From: a bacterium
Lineage (GTDB): Bacteria; Sumerlaeota; Sumerlaeia; SLMS01; JAHLLQ01
Reading direction: 5' to 3'
Assembly: GCA_020444065.1 (NCBI GenBank)
Contig: JAHLLQ010000001.1
Location: 868,001-932,000 of the forward strand
DNA length: 64,000 nucleotides
Every line of letters starts with the position of its first letter. Position 1 is the stretch's first letter. A model generated the notes under the pieces. The model was not told the origin of the DNA and ran no database searches. It was given only the letters and a program-made list of their open reading frames with translations. Shown piece after piece: positions 34,201 to 42,331 of this stretch. Made by a program: the position numbers and the translations under genes.

Positions 34201-35910
34201 ATGGCGATGACTGTTCTGGACCGCATCAATGAGTTTCTGTTTGAGATCGTAGACGGGCGCTGCAAGGGCGCCGGCGTGGACGCTCCGGCGCGAGAGAGCT
34301 ACGGCCTGTCGCTCCCCCGCCAGCCCGAGCACGGCGACCTGGCGACCAATGTGGCGCTGATGCTCAGCAAGCCGATGCGGCGAAACCCGATGCAGATCGC
34401 CGAGGAAATCGCTCACGACGTGGTCGAGCACGTGCTCGTGGCGTCCGCCGAGGTGGCAAAGCCTGGCTTCATCAATCTGCGCCTATCGGATGCGGCCTAC
34501 AACGAGCTGCTGAATCAGGTCCGGACCGATGCGGAGAACTACGGCGACAAAAACGTGGGCGGCGGAGAGCGCATCCTGATCGAGTTCGTCAGCGCCAACC
34601 CGACCGGCCCCATGCACATTGGTCACTTGCGCCACGCGGTGCTGGGCGAGGCGATCTCGCGCATCCTGCGCTCGGGCGGCTACGATGTGACGAAGGAATA
34701 CTACATCAACGACGGCGGGAACCAGATCGCGACGCTCGCCGCGACGTTCGATGTGCGTCTGCGCGAGGCGCTCGGCGAAGAGGCCGAGTTGGGCGAGAAC
34801 ATGTATCCGGGCGAGTATCTGCTGGAGTTCGCGCACGACCTGATCGAGGAAAAGGGCGCCGAGGGTGTGTGGGAGATGGAGCCCGCGGATCGCGCCGATT
34901 ACGCCAAGAATCGCTGTCTGGACATGATCAAGAACCACCTGGCCATCCTGGAGGTGTTCTTTGACGAGTATGTCAGCGAGAAGGCGCTGTACGAGGCCGG
35001 CAAGGTCGCCGAGGCGCTGGAGACGCTGAAGGAGCAGGGTGAGACGTACGAGGAGGACGGGGCGCTTTGGCTGCGCACGGAGCACCACGGCGACGATAAG
35101 GACCGCGTTCTGGTGAAGTCGGACGAGACCCTGACCTATCTGGTTCCCGACCTCGCCTACCATCACGAGAAGTTCAAACGCTCCTTCGATCACTACATTA
35201 ACGTGTTCGGCAGCGATCACGTCGGCTACGGCCCGCGCCTGAAGGCCGGCATCCAGTGCCTCGGGCACGATCCTGAGAAGCTGGAGATCATCCTTCTGCG
35301 ACTGGTGTTCCTGGTCCGCGCGGGCGAGCGCCTCGATATGGGCAAGCGCAGCGGAAACGTCATCAACGCGATCGATCTCGTCAATGACGTGGGCGCGGAC
35401 GTGGCGCGCTACTTCCTGCTGGAGCGCTCGGCGGGCTCGGAGATCAACTTCGACCTCGATCTGGCCAAGGAACACAGCGATCGCAATCCGGTCTTCAAGG
35501 TCCAGTATGCCCACGCGCGCATCTGCACGTTGCTGGGCAAGGCCGCAGAGGCGGGCTTCGCCCCGGCCGAGGCGGACGAGAATCTCTCTGCCTGCCTGGA
35601 TTCGGATTATGAGCGGGCGATCCTGCTGCACCTGCTGCAATTCCCCGAAGTCGTCGGCCGCTCCGCCCGGGATCGGGAACCCCATCACATCCCGGCGTAC
35701 CTGCTGGAAATGGCCGAGAAGTGGAATCGCTACTGGTCGGCAGCGCGCCAGGACGACCGATTCCGGATCATTGTGGCCGAAGAGCCGGAGAGAACCCGTG
35801 CGCGTCTGGCCCTTGCGGAAGCGGTTCGACAGGTTCTGCGTAACGGCCTGATGCTGCTGGCGATCTCAGCTCCGGATCGGATGGAGCGAGACGAAGAAGA
35901 GTCGACCTAA
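34201..35910 (+). CDS. argS: Arginyl-tRNA synthetase
   Basis: Class I synthetase charging tRNA-Arg. 569 residues. HIGH motif as SANPTGPMHIGHLRHAVLG, catalytic-core YYINDGGNQI, KMSKS-loop equivalent ERLDMGKRSGNVINAIDLVN, and the DALR anticodon domain beginning VQYAHARICTLLG. N-terminal additional domain with PRQPEHGDLATNVAL. Start ATG 34201 has AAAGGAG ten bases upstream. Highly GC-rich codon use; monocistronic judging by the following hairpin. Confidence 0.96.
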   Translation: MAMTVLDRINEFLFEIVDGRCKGAGVDAPARESYGLSLPRQPEHGDLATNVALMLSKPMRRNPMQIAEEIAHDVVEHVLVASAEVAKPGFINLRLSDAAYNELLNQVRTDAENYGDKNVGGGERILIEFVSANPTGPMHIGHLRHAVLGEAISRILRSGGYDVTKEYYINDGGNQIATLAATFDVRLREALGEEAELGENMYPGEYLLEFAHDLIEEKGAEGVWEMEPADRADYAKNRCLDMIKNHLAILEVFFDEYVSEKALYEAGKVAEALETLKEQGETYEEDGALWLRTEHHGDDKDRVLVKSDETLTYLVPDLAYHHEKFKRSFDHYINVFGSDHVGYGPRLKAGIQCLGHDPEKLEIILLRLVFLVRAGERLDMGKRSGNVINAIDLVNDVGADVARYFLLERSAGSEINFDLDLAKEHSDRNPVFKVQYAHARICTLLGKAAEAGFAPAEADENLSACLDSDYERAILLHLLQFPEVVGRSARDREPHHIPAYLLEMAEKWNRYWSAARQDDRFRIIVAEEPERTRARLALAEAVRQVLRNGLMLLAISAPDRMERDEEEST

Positions 35911-35955
35911 TCGCGCCCCAACTCCTTTATTCTCATACATAAACATGACGGAATA

Positions 35956-35989
35956 GGCACGGTCCAATGGGCCGTGTCGTTTCGTTTTG
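35956..35989 (+). terminator. Terminator after argS
   Basis: Ten-bp stem GGCACGGTCC/GGGCCGTGTC (two G-U pairs) with a 3-nt loop, followed by GTTTCGTTTT. Confidence 0.65.
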
Positions 35990-36118
35990 ACCCGCTTTGA
36001 GACTTGGACCGAAGGGGGCTAAATAGTTGGTTTTCCCACTTGCACCGCGGGGGGCTGTTCCCTAGCGTTGCGACAAAGAGGATAACTCTTGTCTTTTTTC
36101 TGAGAGGTCTCAAGCTAA

Positions 36119-39100
36119 ATGAAACGTGAAACAGCAATTCTCGATGGGAATCAGGCTGCGGCACACGTAGCCTACAAGGTGAGCGACGTGATTGCGATCT
36201 ATCCGATCACACCCTCGTCGCCGATGGGAGAATGGGCCGACCAATGGATGGCGGACGGCACCCCCAACGCATGGGGTACGGTGCCGATCGTCAGCGAACT
36301 GCAGAGCGAAGGCGGCGCATCCGGTGCGATCCACGGCGCGCTTCAGGCCGGGGCCCTGGCCACGACGTTTACGGCCAGCCAGGGTCTTCTGCTGATGATT
36401 CCGAACATGTACAAGATCGCCGGCGAATTGACGCCCGGGGTCTTCCACATCGCCGCCCGCGCGGTCGCAACCAACTCTCTGTCCATCTTCGGGGATCACA
36501 CCGACGTGATGGCGACCCGCTCGACGGGATGGGCCATGCTGTTCTCCAACAGCATCCAGGAAGTGATGGATCAGGCGCTGATCGCGCACTCAGCCACGCT
36601 GAAGTGCCGCCTCCCCTTCATTCATGCGTTCGACGGTTTCCGGACCAGCCATGAGCTTCAGAAAGTCGAAGCGCTGACCAATGAGGATTGCCTGTCAATG
36701 ATGGACGATGAGCTGATCAAGGCTCATCGCGAGCGCGCTCTGTGCCCGGATCATCCGGTGTTGCGCGGCACGGCCCAGAACCCCGATGTGTTCTTCCAGG
36801 GCCGCGAAACAGTAAACGCGTTCTACGATGCCTGCCCGGATCTCGTACAGGAAACAATGGACGAGTTCGCGAAACTGACAGGCCGCCAGTACAAGCTTTT
36901 TGATTATCACGGCGCTCCCGATGCGGAGCGCGTTATTGTTTTGATGGGCTCCGGCGCGGAAACCGCCGACGAGGCCGTCGATTACATGGTGGAGAAGGGC
37001 GAGAAGGTCGGCGTGCTGAAGGTTCGCCTGTACCGTCCATTCTCGATCAAGCACTTCCTCGGCGCGCTCCCGAAGACGGTGAAGGCCATCGCCGCCCTCG
37101 ATCGCACGAAGGAGCCCGGCGCCACAGGCGAGCCGCTGTACCAGGATATGGTGACGGCGTTCGCAGAGGACGCCGCGAGCGACAGCCCGATCTTCGCAAG
37201 TGTGCCGGCCATCGTCGGCGGGCGATACGGTCTGGGTTCGAAGGAATTCACGCCGGCTATGGTCGCGGGCGTCTTCGACACGCTGACCGCCAAGAAGCCG
37301 AAGAACCACTTCACGGTCGGCATCATCGACGACCTGACGAACACTTCGCTTCCTTGGGATCCGGAATTCCATACCGAACGTCCGGACGTGGTTCGCGCGC
37401 TGTTCTACGGCCTGGGTGCCGACGGCACGGTGGGCGCCAACAAGAACTCGATCAAGATTATCGGCGAAGAAACCGACAACAACATCCAGGGCTACTTCGT
37501 GTACGACTCGAAGAAGTCCGGTTCGATGACGGTGTCGCACCTTCGTTTCGGCCCGCGGAAGATCAAGTCGACGTACCTGATCAATTCCGCCAGCTTCGTC
37601 GCCTGCCACCAGTGGCCTTTCGTCGAGAAGATCGACATGCTGAAGGGCGCTGCAAAGGGCGCGACGTTCCTGCTGAACAGCATCCACAGTGCGGATGACG
37701 TTTGGAATCACCTGCCCCGCGAACTGCAAAAGCAGATCATCGACAAGCAACTGAAGTTCTACGTGATCGATGCCTACTCGGTTGCTCGCGATGCGGGCAT
37801 GGGCCAGCGCATCAACACGATCATGCAGACGTGCTTCTTCGCAATTTCGGGCATTCTGCCCCGCGAAGAGGCCATCGCCAAGATCAAGCAGGCGATCGAC
37901 AAGACCTACGGCCGCAAGAGCAAGCAGATCGTTGAGCTGAACTGGAAGGCCGTGGATATGACCCTCGCCAACCTGCACGAGGTGAAGGTCCCGAGCGAAG
38001 TCAGCAGCAGCTTTGGCCGCCCGCCGATGATCTCGGAGAAGGCACCGAAGTTCCTGCGCGAAGTGACCGCTGAGATCATGGCCGGCCGCGGCGACGATCT
38101 GAAGACCGGCGACCTGCCGAACGATGGCACGTGGCCGATTGGCTCGGCACGTTGGGAGAAGCGCAACATCGCCCTCGAGATTCCCGTCTGGGATCCGGAC
38201 GTCTGCATCCAGTGCGGCAAGTGCGCAATGGTCTGCCCGCATGCTGCGATCCAGACGAAGGCGTGCGACCCGAAGGCGCTCGAAGGCGCCCCCGAGAGCT
38301 TCAAGTCGACCTCGGGTAAGGGCAAAGAGTTCAAGGACATGGCCTTCACGATTCAGGTGGCTCCGGAAGATTGTACCGGTTGCGCCGCGTGCGTTTACGT
38401 CTGCCCCGCCTTCGATCGCAGCAACCCGAAGCACAAGGCGATCAACATGGCCGCGCAGGAACCGCTGCGCGAGCAGGAAGCAGCCAACTGGGAGTTCTTC
38501 ACAAACCTGCCCGAGCCGGATCGCACCGAGCTTCGTCTCGATACGGTCAAGGGCGCCCAGATGCTGGATCCGCTGTTCGAATTCTCCGGCGCCTGCCCGG
38601 GCTGCGGCGAGACGCCGTACGTCAAGCTCGTGTCACAGTTGTTCGGCGATCGCATGCTCGTCGCGAATGCGACCGGCTGCTCGTCGATCTACGGCGGCAA
38701 TCTGCCCACGACGCCGTGGGGAGCGAACAAGGACGGACGCGGCCCCGCCTGGTCGAACTCACTGTTCGAAGACAACGCCGAGTTCGGCTTCGGCTTCTCG
38801 CTGACTGTTGAGAAGCTGGCCGAGTACGCCCGCGAGCTGGTTCTGAAACTCTCGACCACGGTCGGCGATGAGCTGGCGAAGGAACTCGTCGGCGCAGACA
38901 TGAAGGACGAGAAGGGTATCCGCGAGCAGCGTGCCCGCGTTGAAATCCTGAAGAAGCAGTTGGAAGGCGACAAGTCGCCCGACGCACAGCGCCTGCTTAC
39001 CATCGCCGATTACCTGGTGCGCAAGAGCATCTGGATCATGGGCGGCGACGGCTGGGCATACGACATCGGCTTCGGCGGCCTGGATCACGTCCTGGCCAGC

Positions 39101-39715
39101 GGCCGGAACGTCAACGTGCTCGTGCTCGATACCGAAGTGTACTCGAACACCGGTGGCCAGGCCTCGAAGGCCACGCCGCGAGGCGCCGTCGCTAAGTTCG
39201 CGATGAGCGGCAAGCCGCAGGCCAAGAAGGACCTCGGCCTGATCGCGATGTCCTACGGCAACGTCTACGTGGCTCGCGTCGCTTACGGCGCCAGCGATGT
39301 CCAGACGGTTCGTGCGATCCTGGAGGCGGAGGCCTATGAGGGCCCGTCGCTGATCCTGGCCTACTCGCACTGTATCGCACACGGTATCAACATGCGGACG
39401 GCAACGGACCTGCACAAGGACGCCGTGAACGCCGGCCACTGGCCGCTGATGCGCTACAACCCGGACAACGTGCTGCAGGGGCAGAACCCTCTGAAGTTGG
39501 AGTCGAAGGCGCCGAAGATCTCCTATCGCGACTTCGCCGATAAGCAGACCCGCTTCAAGATGCTGATGAACGCTGCTCCGGAGCAGGCGGACAAGCTGAT
39601 GAAGCTGGCACAAGAAGACGCCCGCAGCCGTTGGGAGCTCTACGAGCAGATGGCCGGCCTGACCTATTCTGCCCCGGGATCGTCCGACAACGGCGGCAAT
39701 GGAAGCGACAACTAA
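36119..39715 (+). CDS. nifJ: Pyruvate:ferredoxin (flavodoxin) oxidoreductase, single-chain
   Basis: Oxidatively decarboxylates pyruvate to acetyl-CoA and CO2, passing electrons to ferredoxin or flavodoxin; oxygen-sensitive anaerobic enzyme. 1,198 residues, full family length, with fused domains: pyrimidine-binding domain from the start (LDGNQAAAHVAYKVSDVIAI), domain II, gamma domain (FVYDSKKSGSMTVSHLRFGP), two [4Fe-4S] clusters (CIQCGKCAMVCPHAA near 695, and CTGCAACVYVCP about 55 residues on), and the TPP domain with CPGCGETPY and GGDGWAYDIGFGGLDHVL near 975. GAGAGG lies upstream of ATG 36119. Next gene is the DHOD-like protein after 36 bases. Confidence 0.97.
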   Translation: MKRETAILDGNQAAAHVAYKVSDVIAIYPITPSSPMGEWADQWMADGTPNAWGTVPIVSELQSEGGASGAIHGALQAGALATTFTASQGLLLMIPNMYKIAGELTPGVFHIAARAVATNSLSIFGDHTDVMATRSTGWAMLFSNSIQEVMDQALIAHSATLKCRLPFIHAFDGFRTSHELQKVEALTNEDCLSMMDDELIKAHRERALCPDHPVLRGTAQNPDVFFQGRETVNAFYDACPDLVQETMDEFAKLTGRQYKLFDYHGAPDAERVIVLMGSGAETADEAVDYMVEKGEKVGVLKVRLYRPFSIKHFLGALPKTVKAIAALDRTKEPGATGEPLYQDMVTAFAEDAASDSPIFASVPAIVGGRYGLGSKEFTPAMVAGVFDTLTAKKPKNHFTVGIIDDLTNTSLPWDPEFHTERPDVVRALFYGLGADGTVGANKNSIKIIGEETDNNIQGYFVYDSKKSGSMTVSHLRFGPRKIKSTYLINSASFVACHQWPFVEKIDMLKGAAKGATFLLNSIHSADDVWNHLPRELQKQIIDKQLKFYVIDAYSVARDAGMGQRINTIMQTCFFAISGILPREEAIAKIKQAIDKTYGRKSKQIVELNWKAVDMTLANLHEVKVPSEVSSSFGRPPMISEKAPKFLREVTAEIMAGRGDDLKTGDLPNDGTWPIGSARWEKRNIALEIPVWDPDVCIQCGKCAMVCPHAAIQTKACDPKALEGAPESFKSTSGKGKEFKDMAFTIQVAPEDCTGCAACVYVCPAFDRSNPKHKAINMAAQEPLREQEAANWEFFTNLPEPDRTELRLDTVKGAQMLDPLFEFSGACPGCGETPYVKLVSQLFGDRMLVANATGCSSIYGGNLPTTPWGANKDGRGPAWSNSLFEDNAEFGFGFSLTVEKLAEYARELVLKLSTTVGDELAKELVGADMKDEKGIREQRARVEILKKQLEGDKSPDAQRLLTIADYLVRKSIWIMGGDGWAYDIGFGGLDHVLASGRNVNVLVLDTEVYSNTGGQASKATPRGAVAKFAMSGKPQAKKDLGLIAMSYGNVYVARVAYGASDVQTVRAILEAEAYEGPSLILAYSHCIAHGINMRTATDLHKDAVNAGHWPLMRYNPDNVLQGQNPLKLESKAPKISYRDFADKQTRFKMLMNAAPEQADKLMKLAQEDARSRWELYEQMAGLTYSAPGSSDNGGNGSDN

Positions 39716-39751
39716 GCCTCACAGTCATGACGTCAATGAAAGGGAAATGAA

Positions 39752-40741
39752 ATGGACCTGAGTACGAAATACATGGGGATCGAGCTGAAGAACCCGGTGG
39801 TTCTGGGAGCCTCGCCCCTTTCCGATCAGATCGACGTGCTGCGCGCTGTTGAGGACAACGGAGCCGCGGCCGTCGTCGCACACTCCATCTTCGAGGAGCA
39901 GATTCGCCACGAAGAGCTGGAGATGATCAAGCACATGGAACGCGGAGCAGACAGCTTCGCCGAGGCAATCACGTTCTTCCCGGAAGCCGACGACTACCTG
40001 GTGACCCCGGACGATTACCTCGAGAACCTGCGCCGCGCGAAGGATGCACTCGACATCCCCGTTTTCGGCAGCCTGAACGGCGTGTCCGTCGGCGGATGGA
40101 TCGAGTACGCAAAGAAGATCGAAGAGACCGGAGTCGATGGTCTGGAACTGAACATCTACCACCTTCCGACTGAGACGGATTTGACACCACAGACGGTCGA
40201 GAAGCGTTACCTCGATGTCCTCGATGAAGTGAAGCGGAACGTGAAGATCCCGGTGGCAATGAAGCTGGGACCGCAGTTCAGTTCCTTCGCGAACTTTGCC
40301 AAGCGCCTTGAAGACGAAGGCGTGGACGGCCTGGTGTTGTTCAACCGCTTCTACCAGCCGGACTTCGATCTGGAAACGATGTCGGTGATTCCGAACCTCG
40401 TTCTGAGCAACTCGCACGAGTTGCGCCTGCCGCTTCGCTGGATTGCCATTCTGTACACGCGCATCAAGGTCAGCATGGCGCTGACGACCGGCATTCATCA
40501 ATCGGAAGACGTCATCAAGGCGATGATGGCCGGCGCAGATTGCGCACAGGTCGTCTCCGCCGTCCTGAGGAACGGCCCGGCAGTGCTCGGCAAGCTCATC
40601 GCGGGCATGGAGGAATGGATGGAAGAGAACGAGTACGAATCGGTCGAGCAGATGAAGGGCGCTCTGAGCCAGCATTCGTGCCCGGACCCAACCGCCTATG
40701 AACGCGCCAATTACATGAAGACGCTGCAGTCCTGGAGCTGA
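39752..40741 (+). CDS. Dihydroorotate-dehydrogenase-like flavoprotein
   Basis: 329 residues, TIM-barrel of the PyrD family: YMGIELKNPVVLGASPLSD, PVFGSLNGVSVGGWIEY, GLELNIYHLP, PVAMKLGPQFSSF and DGLVLFNRFYQPD. It lacks the standard PyrD active-site loop and ends with a Trp/Glu-rich helix. Such proteins are found beside pyruvate:ferredoxin oxidoreductase genes in other bacteria, so a role in that electron-transfer module is more likely than pyrimidine synthesis; the reaction is unknown. AAAGGG precedes the ATG. Confidence 0.85.
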   Translation: MDLSTKYMGIELKNPVVLGASPLSDQIDVLRAVEDNGAAAVVAHSIFEEQIRHEELEMIKHMERGADSFAEAITFFPEADDYLVTPDDYLENLRRAKDALDIPVFGSLNGVSVGGWIEYAKKIEETGVDGLELNIYHLPTETDLTPQTVEKRYLDVLDEVKRNVKIPVAMKLGPQFSSFANFAKRLEDEGVDGLVLFNRFYQPDFDLETMSVIPNLVLSNSHELRLPLRWIAILYTRIKVSMALTTGIHQSEDVIKAMMAGADCAQVVSAVLRNGPAVLGKLIAGMEEWMEENEYESVEQMKGALSQHSCPDPTAYERANYMKTLQSWS

Positions 40742-40772
40742 TTCCCGGCTGCAACAATCGACAAGTCATCCT

Positions 40773-40806
40773 CCCCCGGGGCCGCAAGGTCCCGGGGGTT
40801 CTCTTT
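40773..40806 (+). terminator. Strong terminator after the nifJ-DHOD pair
   Basis: Eleven-bp stem CCCCCGGGGCC/GGTCCCGGGGG (one G-U) closed by a GCAA tetraloop, followed by TTCTCTTT. Confidence 0.8.
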
Positions 40807-40899
40807 GCCTCGGGCTGGGAGCCATCGCCCTTATTCGCCCTTTACGTCCATGCCGTTGTGAGCGAAGGTGGCGTCAAGCTCCCCCACCGGAGGCCAATG

Positions 40900-41418
40900 A
40901 TGGCTCTGCAGATCCCCTTCCTGTCGACCGGACCGAAGGTCACGGTCGAGAATAACGTGCTGGTCGCCCGGACCTCGACGATTTTCTCGATAATCTCCCT
41001 CGGCCTGTGCTTGAAGTCGCTGCGCGCCGATCCCCAACGCCGCGTCGTTACGTTTCGCCGCGTCTTTTTCTGGGTGTTCGCGAAGACACGCGAGATCCCC
41101 TTCGATCAAGTGAAAGAAGTCCACTATCGCTACGAGAATATGCACCCGTTCGCCAGCTTCACGGCGGCGGACTCGATTGACTGCTACACGGTGATTCTGG
41201 AATTCCACAATCGAGACGAAGTGACGCTGTTTCGCTGGATGGGGGAAGGTGAGTTCAGCAACGAATCGCTCTGGCCGGACTGGATGTACTGGGAGGAGAT
41301 TCTACTGGACGTCGAAGGAACACAGAAGAAGGAGTCGCTGGCGTTCTTCGAAGCCCTGCGCGGGATGATCATCCCGAAAGGCCTCGTTATGGGCCAGCGC
41401 TCGCCCTACGCGATGTGA
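40900..41418 (+). CDS. Hypothetical protein
   Basis: 172 residues from ATG 40900, where GGAGG lies six bases upstream (ATG 40897 and GTG 40858 are in frame). Mostly beta-rich, no signal peptide; one moderately hydrophobic segment at about 27-38 (IFSIISLGLCL). A PH-like pattern is suggested by QRRVVTFRRVFFWVFAKTRE followed by IPFDQVKEVHYRYE and IDCYTVILEFHN, but this is not a firm assignment. Ends eleven bases from the convergent pilin-like gene. Confidence 0.65.
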   Translation: MALQIPFLSTGPKVTVENNVLVARTSTIFSIISLGLCLKSLRADPQRRVVTFRRVFFWVFAKTREIPFDQVKEVHYRYENMHPFASFTAADSIDCYTVILEFHNRDEVTLFRWMGEGEFSNESLWPDWMYWEEILLDVEGTQKKESLAFFEALRGMIIPKGLVMGQRSPYAM

Positions 41419-41428
41419 TAGTGTTGTC

Positions 41429-41887
41429 TCAGTAGTTTCTCAGAATATGATCGTCGGCCGTGTCGGCCGTCGGTCCGCCGCCGATGGAGCAGGTCGGGAG
41501 TTGCTCCAGCGATCCGAGCCGATACTGGCCGCCTGAGGGGCATGACGGCATCCGCCCTCCAAGTTCTTTTCGCACCGCATCGATCGACACCTCGCCCGTG
41601 GCGAACATCCCTTGGGAAGCCAGAGCCCGCTTTGCCGATTCGATCCGGCGCAGGTTCGCCCGGCAGGCCTTTGCCTGCTGGACGGCGGAGCCGCTGGGGC
41701 CACTCGGCGTATCCAGGGACGCGCCGACCTGGTACTGGAGGTTGGCCGCCCCGGCGCGGATATTGGACTCCAGATTGCGCAGATCTTGCTCGCTGGCGCC
41801 CTGCAGGTAGAAAAAGTAGACGAACGCCCCAACTGAGGCCAGGACGACAAGGATGATCAGGCGCTTGACGATTTTCTTCTTTCGCAT
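41429..41887 (-). CDS. Pilin-like secreted protein with CPxGGxY motif
   Basis: 152 residues with one N-terminal membrane helix (about 8-28, KRLIILVVLASVGAFVYFFY). The C-terminal half has two motifs: CRANLRRIESAKRALASQG, then PSCPSGGQYRLGSLEQLPTC and SIGG. A Cys-x-x-NL-x-x-I-x-x-AK helix followed by CPxGGxY and a second Cys is a pattern I know from type II secretion/pilin-like proteins of Lentisphaerae and Verrucomicrobia. The prepilin-peptidase site is not evident. Divergent from the STAS operon by 126 bases. Confidence 0.6.
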   Translation of the reverse strand: MRKKKIVKRLIILVVLASVGAFVYFFYLQGASEQDLRNLESNIRAGAANLQYQVGASLDTPSGPSGSAVQQAKACRANLRRIESAKRALASQGMFATGEVSIDAVRKELGGRMPSCPSGGQYRLGSLEQLPTCSIGGGPTADTADDHILRNY

Positions 41888-42013
41888 GATGCTGATAGGT
41901 TGGCCGGAGGCAGTTGGCTTGTCAAAGCGAAGTCGTTGGGTGGGCTTCTGTTTTTCCTTGATGCTGTCATGCCCCCGCCATAGGAGTCGCCTGTTGAAAT
42001 CGGAGGCCCCGTC

Positions 42014-42331
42014 GTGGAAGACTTGATCGATGTTCGTGAACCGCTGGAGTCGTTTCTGGCGGAATTGATGTTTCAGGTGGGAACCTGGAAGGAATCCCAA
42101 CGCCGCCAGGTGCTGCTCGACTTCCGGCGTGTGGATTTCATCGACTCCATGGCCATCGGCCATCTGGTGCGGCTATACCTGGAATGCAAACGCCAAGGAA
42201 TTCAACTCCGAACGGTCAACGTGGCATCAATCCCCCGCCGCTCGCTGGTGCATGCCGGCGTGACGGAATTGCTCGGCCTGGGGCACCAGACGCCCCCCGA
42301 TATCGACGACTCGACGGAGACGGCATGGTGA
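42014..42331 (+). CDS. STAS-domain protein (anti-sigma-factor-antagonist-like)
   Basis: 105 residues, a single STAS domain: VLLDFRRVDFIDSMAIGHLV, LYLECKRQGIQLRTVNVAS, then VHAGVTELLGL. The Ser in FIDSMA occupies the position that is phosphorylated in SpoIIAA/RsbV proteins. It starts at a GTG with GGAGG seven bases upstream. Its stop overlaps the start of the beta-helix gene by seven bases. First gene of an eight-gene run; no anti-sigma factor kinase or sigma factor is nearby, so a regulatory role for the operon is a guess. Confidence 0.85.
   Translation: MEDLIDVREPLESFLAELMFQVGTWKESQRRQVLLDFRRVDFIDSMAIGHLVRLYLECKRQGIQLRTVNVASIPRRSLVHAGVTELLGLGHQTPPDIDDSTETAW

Noticed and set aside
36028-36050. 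Sigma-54-like TTGG...TTGCA upstream of nifJ
   Set aside because: GG and GC are separated by 11 bases instead of 10 and the -24 half is poor.
36695-38434. 579-codon minus-strand frame opposite nifJ
   Set aside because: Antisense shadow of an intact PFOR gene; sequence is His/Arg/Leu/Asp-rich with no domain.
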